Source: Rugamonas rubra (GTDB lineage Bacteria; Pseudomonadota; Gammaproteobacteria; Burkholderiales; Burkholderiaceae_D). Taken from it: a stretch of DNA of 64,000 nucleotides. Numbering within the stretch: position 1 is the stretch's first letter; each line of letters starts with the position of its first letter. The notes beneath the pieces were generated by a model. It was not told where the DNA came from. It saw nothing but the letters and a program-made list of their open reading frames with translations, and made no database searches. Shown in pieces: positions 35,017 to 43,190 of the stretch. The DNA lies in the NCBI RefSeq assembly GCF_900114705.1, contig NZ_FOTW01000024.1, positions 1 through 64,000 of the forward strand. The letters run 5' to 3'. The position numbers were made by a program, and so were the translations under genes.

Positions 35017-35061
35017 AAAAAACGGGCGGGCGGCAGGGGCACCCCGCCCCCGCCCGCCCGT
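35017..35061 (-). terminator. Intrinsic terminator of the TonB receptor gene
   Basis: ACGGGCGGGCGG (35022-35033) pairs with CCGCCCGCCCGT (35050-35061), a perfect 12-bp stem. It is followed on the minus strand by a T-run from the A-tract at 35017-35022. It starts 22 bases past the receptor stop. Confidence 0.88.
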
Positions 35062-35083
35062 CAGGCGTTCAGCCCTGGTCCGC

Positions 35084-37651
35084 TCAGAACTTGTAGGTCA
35101 GCTTGACCGAGGCGAAGCGGCCGCGCGGATCGGCCTGGGTGAAGTCGAAGAAGCTGCTGGCCGACGAGTCCCACGACGGCCGCTGGTCGGTCAGGTTCTG
35201 CACGATCAGGCTGACGGTGGCGGCCGGCGTGAGCTGCCACGCCACGTTGGCGTCGAAGGTGGCGACCGAAGCGACGCGCTCGCCGGGACGGGCGGCCTTG
35301 GTCTGGTCGTAGCCGTCGACGTAGTTCCAGGTCAGTGTGCTGCTCCAGTTGCCAATGTCCCAGGTGGCCGAGGTCACGCCGCGCCATTTCGGGATCGAGC
35401 CGAAGTAGTTGTTGCCGGCGCCGTTGCTCAGCGGCTCGCCCTCGGATAGCGGAGCCGAGAACTTGAACACCTTGCTCAGTTGGGCGTTCAGGCTCAGCTT
35501 GCCGTTCTGCCGCAGGTCGAAGCGCTGGCGCAGGTCGAGGTCGATGCCGCTGGCCTCGCGGTCGCCCTGGTTGGCGTATTGCTTGTACAGGGTGATGATG
35601 CGGCCCTCGGCGTCGCGGCTGACCTTGTCGGGGAAGCGTGCCTCGTTGGCCAAAATGGTCTCGACCGAATCGGTGCCGATCACGCCGCGCGTCTTGATGC
35701 GGTAGTAGTCGAGGCCGACGCTGCTGTTGCTGCTCGGCGCGATCACCAGGCCCAGGTTCAGATTGTTGGAGCGCTCGGGACGCAGCTGGTCGTTGGCGCG
35801 GGTGATGTTGGTGACGCTGCGCGGCTGCTTCGGCGTGATCGGGTCCTTGGCGTCGATCACCGGGCCGTAGCTGACCGAGGTGCTGTTGGTGATCTCCGGC
35901 AGCGACGGCGCGCGGAAGCCGCGCGACACGGTGCCGCGCAGCAGCAGCCACTGGGCCGCCTGGTAGCGCACGCTGGCCTTGGGCGAGAAGGCGCTGCCGA
36001 AGTCGCTGTAGTGGTCGGCGCGGCCGGCCACGTTGACGTTGAGGTCCTTGACGACGGGCGCGTTGAACTCGGCGAACACGGCCGCCACGTCGCGCGTGCC
36101 CTTGATGATATTGATCGCCGGCCGCAGCTCGGTGCCCGACAGCACGGCCGTCGAGGTGTCCGAGTTCATCTCCTCGCGGCGCCACTGGCTGCCGACGGCG
36201 AAGCCGAGCGGGCCGGCCGGCAGCTCGAACAGGTCCTTCGCGGCGCTGACGTCGAGCGTGGTCAGTTTGGACTCGGCCGGCCGCAGTGTCGACAGGCGCA
36301 GGCGCTGGCGCACCGCCTCGCTGTTCTTCGCTTGGTCGGCGAAGTTGTAGCTGCCGTCGGCCAGCACTTTCTCGAACTCGTAGCGGTTGACGAAGTTCTG
36401 CACCGTCTCCTCCAGCTTGCTGGCCGAACGGCCCACCGAAGCGTCGTATTCCCAGCCGGCCAGCGTGCCCTTCAGGCCGGTCAGCACGCGGTAGAAGTCG
36501 ACCTTGTCGGACTTCAGGCGCGGGCCCAGGTCGAACAGGGTGGCGCTGATCGGCTGCGGTTTGCCGCCCGGGTTGTTCGGATGGCCGACCGGCAGCGTGA
36601 CGCTGATGTTGTCGAGTTTCTGCAAGGTGTTGTTCCAGGCGCGCAGGCTGCCGTTGCTGACGGTGAGCGGCGCGCCGAAGGTCTGGTCGGCGCGCGAGTG
36701 GCTGTACAGCAGGTCGGCGTAGGCCTCGCTGTCCTGGTTCAGGCGCAAGGTGCCGCGCAGCGCCGAGTGCACCCGCGAGATGCCCGGGATCAGCGTCTTG
36801 TACTGCGCCGGGTTGTAGGCCTGCACCAGGCCGCTCTTGCCCTCGGTGATGTCGCCGTAGGGTTTCTGCTCGAGCGGCCCCTGCAGGCCGCCCAGCAGCT
36901 TGGTGGCGTCCGTGCCGTAGTAGTTGGTCGGCGTCCACGCCAGCGAGCCGTTGGCCCGGCCGCGCCAGTCGTTGCCGGCCATCCAGTCGACGTCCGACTG
37001 CTGCAGCTTGCTGCGTTGCTGCGCGTCGAGCGAGAAGACCACGCTGTAGCCGTCCTGCGCCAGGCTGCCGAAGCCGGTCTGCAGCGCCGCGCTCTTCTCG
37101 GTCTGGCCGCTGCCCTGGGTCGAGGCGCCGCCCTTGACGCTCAGCTCGGTACCCTTGAATTCCTTATACAAAATGATGTTGACCACGCCGGCCACCGCGT
37201 CCGAGCCGTAGACCGAGGAGGCGCCGTCCTTCAGCACCTCGATGCGCTGCACCGACTCCATCGGCAGGCTGTTCAGGTCGACGAACACCTCCTGCAAATC
37301 CTGCGCCGTGGCGTAGGGGCTGACGCGCTTGCCGTTGACCAGGATCAGCGTGTTCTTCTGCCCCAGGCCGCGCAGCGACAGGCCGGCCGTGCCGGCCGAG
37401 AAGCTGCCGGTGTACTGTTCGTTGTAGCTGTTGCCGCTGTTGGCCGAGATGGCGCGCAGCACGTCGGCGATGCTCGACTTGCCGCTGGCGGCGATGTCCT
37501 TGGCGCTGATCACCTGGACGGCGCTGGCGCCCTCCTTCTCGCTGACGCGGATGTTGGAGCCGGTGACGACGACGCGCGCCGGTTCGTCGGCGTAGGCGAG
37601 CTGCGGGAAGGCGGCGGCGATGGCTAAACTGATGCTGAGTGGCTTGAACAT
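35084..37651 (-). CDS. TonB-dependent outer-membrane receptor
   Basis: An 855-residue receptor with a signal peptide (MFKPLSISLAIAAAFPQLAYA). The plug domain begins RVVVTGSNIRVSEKEGASAVQVISAKDIAASGKSSIADVLRAI and contains LRGLGQKNTLILVNGKRV and IEVLKDGASSVYGSDAVAGVVNIIL. The beta barrel ends with the aromatic C-terminus KLTYKF. AGAGGAAACC precedes the ATG. It is transcribed after pnuC, 325 bases away with a terminator between. Substrate is unknown; the adjacent PnuC makes a pyridine or thiamine-type vitamin worth considering. Confidence 0.93.
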   Translation of the reverse strand: MFKPLSISLAIAAAFPQLAYADEPARVVVTGSNIRVSEKEGASAVQVISAKDIAASGKSSIADVLRAISANSGNSYNEQYTGSFSAGTAGLSLRGLGQKNTLILVNGKRVSPYATAQDLQEVFVDLNSLPMESVQRIEVLKDGASSVYGSDAVAGVVNIILYKEFKGTELSVKGGASTQGSGQTEKSAALQTGFGSLAQDGYSVVFSLDAQQRSKLQQSDVDWMAGNDWRGRANGSLAWTPTNYYGTDATKLLGGLQGPLEQKPYGDITEGKSGLVQAYNPAQYKTLIPGISRVHSALRGTLRLNQDSEAYADLLYSHSRADQTFGAPLTVSNGSLRAWNNTLQKLDNISVTLPVGHPNNPGGKPQPISATLFDLGPRLKSDKVDFYRVLTGLKGTLAGWEYDASVGRSASKLEETVQNFVNRYEFEKVLADGSYNFADQAKNSEAVRQRLRLSTLRPAESKLTTLDVSAAKDLFELPAGPLGFAVGSQWRREEMNSDTSTAVLSGTELRPAINIIKGTRDVAAVFAEFNAPVVKDLNVNVAGRADHYSDFGSAFSPKASVRYQAAQWLLLRGTVSRGFRAPSLPEITNSTSVSYGPVIDAKDPITPKQPRSVTNITRANDQLRPERSNNLNLGLVIAPSSNSSVGLDYYRIKTRGVIGTDSVETILANEARFPDKVSRDAEGRIITLYKQYANQGDREASGIDLDLRQRFDLRQNGKLSLNAQLSKVFKFSAPLSEGEPLSNGAGNNYFGSIPKWRGVTSATWDIGNWSSTLTWNYVDGYDQTKAARPGERVASVATFDANVAWQLTPAATVSLIVQNLTDQRPSWDSSASSFFDFTQADPRGRFASVKLTYKF

Positions 37652-37884
37652 GGTTTCCTCTTGGTGGGTTTGGCGCCCTCTTCCGGTGGAAAAAGGGCGT
37701 GCACAGCCCTGCCGGCCTGGTGGGTCGGTGCGGGTATTGCGCGGGTTTGCAGTGGATTGCGGCGGGCTGCCGCCGACTACGGGGGTAAGGTGTTAGGCGA
37801 CGCTACACATGCACTGCGCCATGCAAAGCATGTACAGGACGTGACGGTCAGGGCGGGACAGGATCAGGGTGGAACGCAACATAA

Positions 37885-37925
37885 CAAAAGGCCGGTGGTG
37901 CAAGGGAGATTGCACTATACCGGCC
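37885..37925 (-). terminator. Intrinsic terminator between pnuC and the TonB receptor
   Basis: GGCCGGT (37890-37896) pairs with ACCGGCC (37919-37925), with an inner stem GTGCAA / TTGCAC. On the minus strand four T follow. It sits 50 bases past the pnuC stop, inside the 325-base gap before the receptor gene. The rest of that gap (37652-37884) shows no gene and no recognised riboswitch. Confidence 0.8.
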
Positions 37926-37976
37926 GCTATTGCTTGTCGGAACGAATCATTTGTTCCTTGTATATACGATTTGGAT

Positions 37977-38600
37977 CTAAAGGCCGGCGGCCTGGCGCGG
38001 CGGCGCGGCCGGCACGCTGGCCGCGTCCGCCACGGCCAGGGCCTGGGCCGCCATCTGGCGGCGCCAGAAGTACCAGGAGACGATGGCGTTGAGCCAGTAG
38101 GCGGCGTACAGCAGCGCCGTCAGATGCAGGCCCCGGTTGAAGTACAGCGGCACCGAGATGGTGTTGACCAGCAACCAAAACGGCCAGTTCTCCAGCCGCC
38201 GCCCCATCAGCAGCAGCTGGGCGATGATGCTGAACACCAGCACGGCCGAGTCGATGAAGGGGGCGTAGGCCTGGGTGAACTGGTGCAGCATCAGGCCGTA
38301 GGCGGCGGTGGCGGCAATGCCGAGCAGCACCATGGCGGCCAGCGCGCCGGCGCGCACGCGCGTGATCGGCAAGGCGGCGCCGGCGCCGCCACGGCGCCAT
38401 TGCAGCCAGCCGATCACGCAGGTGACGATGAAGAACAGTTGCAGCGCCACGTCGGCGTACAAGTTGACGCTGTAGAACAGCAGGGCGAACATCGAACAGC
38501 CGACCACGCCGAGCCACCAGGAATGGGCGTTGTTGCGCCCCGCCAGCACGATCGACAACGTCATGACCGCGTTGGCGGCGACTTCCAGGGCAAGGCTCAA
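37977..38600 (-). CDS. pnuC: PnuC-family vitamin/nicotinamide riboside transporter
   Basis: A 207-residue inner-membrane protein starting at a TTG (38600), with AAGGA 8 bases upstream. Seven hydrophobic segments follow the PnuC pattern: ANAVMTLSIVLAGRNNAHSWWLGVVGCSMFALLFYSVNLYADVALQLFFIVTCVIGWLQW, then LENWPFWLLVNTISVPLYFNRGLHLTALLYAAYWLNAIVSWYFW. PnuC carriers facilitate uptake of nicotinamide riboside, and relatives carry thiamine. The W(P/S)FW and WxxxxW features do not settle the ligand. It follows the M48 gene by 30 bases. Confidence 0.88.
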   Translation of the reverse strand: MSLALEVAANAVMTLSIVLAGRNNAHSWWLGVVGCSMFALLFYSVNLYADVALQLFFIVTCVIGWLQWRRGGAGAALPITRVRAGALAAMVLLGIAATAAYGLMLHQFTQAYAPFIDSAVLVFSIIAQLLLMGRRLENWPFWLLVNTISVPLYFNRGLHLTALLYAAYWLNAIVSWYFWRRQMAAQALAVADAASVPAAPPRQAAGL

Positions 38601-38630
38601 ATCGGGTTTCCTTTGCGGGGTTACGGGGCC

Positions 38631-39845
38631 TCAGCGCTGCTTGCACTCCTCCGGCAACAGCTTGGCGGGAATCTCCTCGCTGGCGCAGCGCCAGGCCACC
38701 TTCTTATTCTCGTCCAGGCTGGGCGTGAACGCAATGGCCTTGCCGCGATAGCTCAGGTCGGACGGGAACACGCGCACCACGCCGTTGCCGGCGTCCACGC
38801 TGAGGTCCTGCACGGCGTGGCTGGGGTCGGCCAGGGCGAAACCGGCCTGCTCCAGCGTGGCCGGCGCCTTGCCGTTGGCGTAGAAATAGCGCTCGACGGC
38901 GGCGGTGGCCTCGTGGCCGACGGCGACGGCGCGGCCCATCCTGGCGCGCGCCTCGTAGTCCCGGTAGGCCGGCAGCGCGACGGCGGCCATGACGCCGACC
39001 AGCGCCAGCACCGCCAGCAGCGAGCCGCCGCCGCCGCCCACGCCCAGCCGTGGCACCAACAGCGCCAGCAGATACGCCACGCCGCTGCGCGCCGGCTGCT
39101 CGATCTCCTTGCCCTGCGCCAGGCCGCGCATCACCGCCATGCGCTTGACCAGCCAGGGGTAGTCGCCGACCAGCTCGTGGAAGGACATCCAGAAGCCGGA
39201 CGACTCGCGCGCCTGCGCCACGTAGTTGCTGATGCTCATGTCGCGCCAGCGCTTGCCGCCGGCCGCCAGCGCGGCCAGGCCCAACTGGGCGCTGGCCAGG
39301 TCGTCGCAGGCGTGGAAGCCGTGGCGGTCGCAGGTGTACTCGCGCGCCCGCGCATAGGCCGCGCCCAGCAGCGGCAGCGCCGCGGCCGGCGCCAGCAGGG
39401 TGGCCCAGCGCAGATGCTTGCGTTTGATATGGCCGAGCTCGTGGCCGATGTAGAAATTGATCGCGTCCGGCTTATCCTCCAGCGCGTCGACCACGTCCGA
39501 ATACAGCACGATGAAATGCTGGCCGAAAAACCGCGTGGCGAAGGCGTTGAACACGCCGCCCATCTGCAGCAGATAGGCGTCCGGCACCTGCTCCACGTCG
39601 AGCCGGGCGCAGCAGGCGTCGATGCGCGCCTTCAGGTCGGGGAACTGCTGCGCGGTGATCTTGACGCCGGTGCCCTTCAAATAGGACACCAGGGCCGACT
39701 GGGCGAAACAGTAGGAAACGAAAAACAGCAACATATACAGCGCCACCATGCCGGCCGTGCCGACCAGCAGCGCGGCCCACAACAGCAACGACAACACCAA
39801 CATCAAGACGAACAGCGTCTTTTCTTTTCTATAAACCAATTCCAT
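38631..39845 (-). CDS. M48-family metalloprotease with C-terminal pilin-like domain
   Basis: A 404-residue membrane protein from the ATG at 39845 with AGGGG upstream. Two N-terminal membrane segments lead to an M48 domain with zinc motif HELGHIKRKH (about residue 130) and the third ligand region REYTCDRHGF. Near residue 280 a hydrophobic helix, LLAVLALVGVMAAVALPAYRDYEARARMGRA, matches the start of type IV pilins (normally LxxIAIPAYQDYxxRAK). The end, VAWRCASEEIPAKLLPEECKQR, matches the pilin C-terminal disulfide loop. It is therefore a protease-pilin fusion without a prepilin cleavage site. Confidence 0.85.
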   Translation of the reverse strand: MELVYRKEKTLFVLMLVLSLLLWAALLVGTAGMVALYMLLFFVSYCFAQSALVSYLKGTGVKITAQQFPDLKARIDACCARLDVEQVPDAYLLQMGGVFNAFATRFFGQHFIVLYSDVVDALEDKPDAINFYIGHELGHIKRKHLRWATLLAPAAALPLLGAAYARAREYTCDRHGFHACDDLASAQLGLAALAAGGKRWRDMSISNYVAQARESSGFWMSFHELVGDYPWLVKRMAVMRGLAQGKEIEQPARSGVAYLLALLVPRLGVGGGGGSLLAVLALVGVMAAVALPAYRDYEARARMGRAVAVGHEATAAVERYFYANGKAPATLEQAGFALADPSHAVQDLSVDAGNGVVRVFPSDLSYRGKAIAFTPSLDENKKVAWRCASEEIPAKLLPEECKQR

Positions 39846-40345
39846 GCATGCCCCTGGTAAGCAAAAGTTTCCCGGCGGCATTTTATACGATTTTTTAAGA
39901 AAAAAATAACTCTTTTTGCTATCTTTTGAGCGCCCGAGGCGCCGGCGCCGAAAACGGCGGGCATACCACTTTGTTAAATTTTTTAAATTGGTACTAGTTT
40001 CCGCGAAACACTTCCTTGTCGAGCAATAAACTTACTTGCTTATGACACAGTTTGAAAAAGTAAAATTTAACAATTACACCCGGAGCGCCAGCCCGGCGAA
40101 CAGGGCCGCCGCCGACGTGCCGGCCACCGCTTCCGGTCATGACTTTCCGCCCCGTCCGAGGCGCTTTTTCGTCCAAAAACACAAGACCAAAATTGGCTCT
40201 GGTATTACTAAAAACAGGGGTACTTGAAACCACTTGACTACCACTTTCACGCGTCCCATCCTCGTCCCACCGTGCCGGAAAACCGCAGTGGCTGCGGCTT
40301 GCCGGCGGAACGGGACCAACAGTTCTGACGAACAGGGAGACGACA
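39846..40345. other. AT-rich 500-bp regulatory gap before the chitin locus
   Basis: No gene is seen. The stretch is much more AT-rich than its surroundings and separates the divergent M48 and chitinase genes. It holds several similar half sites, such as ATACCACTTTG (39963), ATTGGTACTAG (39988), CTGGTATTACTA (40200) and ACTACCACTTTC (40233). These resemble the TGGTA/TACCA halves bound by GntR-type chitin/GlcNAc regulators, but no clear full palindrome is present. A chitinase ribosome site (GGGAGA) ends it. Confidence 0.4.
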
Positions 40346-42034
40346 ATGCACTATCAAAAAACAGCAACTGGACTCATCACGGCGCTGGTCGGCGCCATGC
40401 TGGCCGGCTGCGGCGGCGGTGGCGCCGACCAGCAGACGCCGGCCAACAAGCTGCTGGCGCAAGGCGCCACGCTGGCCGACAGCTGCGCCGCCTGGGTGGC
40501 CAACCAGGTCTACACGGCCGGCAACTGCGTCAGCTACCAGGGCAAGCTGTACACCGCCAAGTGGTGGACCCAGGGCAACGTGCCCGGCACCGAGCAATGG
40601 GGGCCGTGGGCCGAGTCCGGCGTGACGCCGACGCCAACGCCGACACCCACCCCGCCAACCCCGACGCCAACGCCGACGCCGCCCACGCCGACACCGACGC
40701 CAACCCCGCCGACGCCGACGCCGACGCCCACCCCGATCGGCGGCCGCGAGATCGGCTCCTACTTCGCCCAATGGGGCGTCTACGGCCGTGGCTACGAGGT
40801 GGCCGACATCCACACCACCAAAACCCCGGTGAACGGCGTGCAGACCAGCGTGGCCGACCAGCTGAGCTTCATCAACTACGCCTTTGGCAACGTCTACGCC
40901 AAGAACGGCGGCTACGAATGCGACATGGTCACGCGCACCGAGACCGGCAACGAGTCGCCGCCACCGGCCAGCGCCGGCACCGGCGGCGACGCCTTCGCCG
41001 ACTACCAGCGCCAGCCGGCGCGCACCGTCGACGGCAAGACCATTCCCTGGGACGCCAAGCTGACCGGCAACTTCGCGCAGTTGAAACTGCTCAAGGCGGC
41101 CCACCCGAACCTGCGGGTGTTCATCTCGCTGGGCGGCTGGACCTGGTCGAAGCAGTTCTCGGCGGCGGCCAAAACGGACGCGCTGCGCAAGCAGTTGGCG
41201 CGTTCCTGCGTCAAGCAGTTCATCGCCGGCGACCTGCCGCTGCAGGACGGCCGGGGCGGCCCCGGCGCGGCCAAGGGCGTGTTCGACGGCATCGACATCG
41301 ACTGGGAATACCCGGGCGGCGGCGGCCAGCCCTACAACACGGTGGACACGGTCAACGACAAGCACAACTTCACCTTGTTGATGGCCGAGTTCCGCGCCCA
41401 GCTCGACGCCCAGGGCGCCATCGACGGCAAGCGCTACGCGCTGACCGCCGCCATCGGCGCCGGCGCCGAGAAGATCGCCCAGACCGAACCGGCGCTGTAC
41501 AGCCAGTACATGGACTGGGTCAACGTGATGACCTACGACTTCCACGGCGGCTGGGAAAACACCACCAACTTCCACTCGCCGCTGTACCACGACCCGGCCG
41601 ATCCGGCCACCGGCAACCTGGCCAAGTACAACACCCACGACGGCATCAGTGCGCTGGTGGCGGCCGGCATGCCGCGCAACAAGATCCTGCTCGGCGTGCC
41701 CTTCTATGGACGCGGCTGGAAGGGCGTGGCGGCGGGGCCGAACGGCAACGGCCTGTACCAGGCCACGGCGGGCGGCGCGGCCGGCACCTACGAGGCCGGC
41801 ATCGACGACTACAAGGTGCTCAAGAACAAGGTCGGCACGCGCTGGTACCACCCGGCCACCAAGCAATTGTTCCTGCTGACCTCGGGCGGCGAATGGTGGA
41901 GCTATGACGACGAGAGCGTGATCGGCGTCAAGATGCAATACATGCGCGACCAGGGCCTGCGCGGCGCCTTCTCGTGGGAACTGGACGGCGACGCCAGCGG
42001 CGCCCTGACCAGCGAGGTGTGGAAGGGCCGCTGA
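40346..42034 (+). CDS. Secreted lipoprotein GH18 chitinase with chitin-binding module
   Basis: A 562-residue enzyme. The lipoprotein signal ends LAGC (Cys22). A CBM5/12 chitin-binding domain covers about 48-90 (AAWVANQVYTAGNCVSYQGKLYTAKWWTQGNVPG). A Pro-Thr repeat linker spans about 94-130. The GH18 barrel follows, with SLGGWTWS near 262, the catalytic DGIDIDWE at 314-321 (acid Glu321), MTYDFHGGWE, and FSWELDGD near the end. It hydrolyses chitin at the cell surface. It is the first gene of a chitinase-cupin-chitinase set; the next gene starts 70 bases on. Confidence 0.95.
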   Translation: MHYQKTATGLITALVGAMLAGCGGGGADQQTPANKLLAQGATLADSCAAWVANQVYTAGNCVSYQGKLYTAKWWTQGNVPGTEQWGPWAESGVTPTPTPTPTPPTPTPTPTPPTPTPTPTPPTPTPTPTPIGGREIGSYFAQWGVYGRGYEVADIHTTKTPVNGVQTSVADQLSFINYAFGNVYAKNGGYECDMVTRTETGNESPPPASAGTGGDAFADYQRQPARTVDGKTIPWDAKLTGNFAQLKLLKAAHPNLRVFISLGGWTWSKQFSAAAKTDALRKQLARSCVKQFIAGDLPLQDGRGGPGAAKGVFDGIDIDWEYPGGGGQPYNTVDTVNDKHNFTLLMAEFRAQLDAQGAIDGKRYALTAAIGAGAEKIAQTEPALYSQYMDWVNVMTYDFHGGWENTTNFHSPLYHDPADPATGNLAKYNTHDGISALVAAGMPRNKILLGVPFYGRGWKGVAAGPNGNGLYQATAGGAAGTYEAGIDDYKVLKNKVGTRWYHPATKQLFLLTSGGEWWSYDDESVIGVKMQYMRDQGLRGAFSWELDGDASGALTSEVWKGR

Positions 42035-42104
42035 TCCATCCGGCCCGGGCCGGTTCGGGCCGGCTCGGGCCACTACCGGCCACATCCTTTCCGATGGGAG
42101 TCCT

Positions 42105-43148
42105 ATGAAACCGCAAGCAAGCAACGCGCGCCGCCAGCAACACCAGGCGCCGGCCCGGCCGCAACTGAGCGACGACTGGCGCCGCTGGATCGCCGAAAAC
42201 CTGATGCTGGGCAGCCATCCGACGGCGTTGGCGCAGATCCTGCTCAAGCAAGGCGTGCCGGACGCCAAGGCGGAGATCGACGCCGCCCTGCGCAGCCCCT
42301 ACCTGCAGGGCGCGCGCCGGCTGCACAACCGCATGGCCAAGCGCGACTGGGTGTTGGCCATCTCCGCCAAGCTGGGCAAGCTGGTGCCGCCGCGGGTGGA
42401 GCGGCGCGCCGCCCTGTCCGGCGAGACCTTCCTGCGCGAGCACTACGCCGCCAACCGGCCGGTGATCCTCACCGGCATGCTGGACGACAACGCGGCGCGC
42501 CAGCGCTGGAGCCTGGACTACTTCCAGCGCCAGTTCGGCGAGCGCATGGTCGAGGTGCAGTTCGGCCGCGAGGCCGATCCGCGCTACGAGGAGAACAGCG
42601 TGGCCCACAAGCGCCGGCTCAGCTTCGGCGAGTACGTCGACCTGGTGCGCGACAGCGGCCACAGCAACGACTTCTACATGACCGCCAACAACGACTCGCT
42701 CAACCGCGAGGCCTTGATCGAGCTGTGGCAGGACGTGCCGACCCTGCCCGACTACCTGGCGCCGAACCCGGACAACCGTGGCTTCTTCTGGTGCGGTCCG
42801 GCCGGCACCATCACCCCCTTCCACCACGACCTGAACAACATCTTCATGATGCAGATGATCGGCCGCAAGCGGGTGCGCCTGGTGGCGCCGTGGGAGCTGC
42901 CCAACATCTACAACCAGCGCCACTGCTTCACCGATGTGGACGGCCGCCACATCGACCTGCAACGCTTCCCCGCCATGGCCCACGCGCAGGTGATCGACTG
43001 CGTGCTGGAGCCGGGCGAGATCCTCTTCCTGCCGGTCGGCTGGTGGCACTTCGTCGAGGGCCTGGACATCTCGGTGACGATCTCGGCCACCAACTTCCGC
43101 TGGGACAACGACTTCTACAGCAACTACCCGGCCGATCACGATTTCTGA
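42105..43148 (+). CDS. Cupin-8 / JmjC-like Fe(II)- and 2-oxoglutarate-dependent oxygenase
   Basis: A 347-residue cytosolic-type protein without a signal peptide. The C-terminal half is a cupin-like (JmjC/FIH-type) fold: the metal triad is supplied by H240-x-D242 in TITPFHHDLNN and the distal H315 in LFLPVGWWHFVEGLD, with Lys/Arg in MMQMIGRKRVRLVAPWE as likely 2-oxoglutarate contact. The N-terminal 90 residues are helical. Such enzymes hydroxylate proteins or small molecules, and relatives in proteobacteria often lie in TonB/polysaccharide loci. Here it is enclosed by two secreted chitinases, so a role in chitin response is likely but its substrate is unknown. Confidence 0.85.
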   Translation: MKPQASNARRQQHQAPARPQLSDDWRRWIAENLMLGSHPTALAQILLKQGVPDAKAEIDAALRSPYLQGARRLHNRMAKRDWVLAISAKLGKLVPPRVERRAALSGETFLREHYAANRPVILTGMLDDNAARQRWSLDYFQRQFGERMVEVQFGREADPRYEENSVAHKRRLSFGEYVDLVRDSGHSNDFYMTANNDSLNREALIELWQDVPTLPDYLAPNPDNRGFFWCGPAGTITPFHHDLNNIFMMQMIGRKRVRLVAPWELPNIYNQRHCFTDVDGRHIDLQRFPAMAHAQVIDCVLEPGEILFLPVGWWHFVEGLDISVTISATNFRWDNDFYSNYPADHDF

Positions 43149-43190
43149 TCTAGCCCCAAGCAATACCAAAACCAATATCGGAGACCCACC

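Noticed and set aside
37652..37884. Possible riboswitch in the leader of the TonB receptor
   Set aside because: The vitamin-transport context invited a search for TPP, cobalamin or NAD-type elements, but none of their conserved cores was seen.
40622..40735. Apparent short tandem repeat array in the first chitinase gene
   Set aside because: It encodes the Pro-Thr linker between the chitin-binding and catalytic domains, so the repeat is explained by protein composition and is not a CRISPR or minisatellite of its own.
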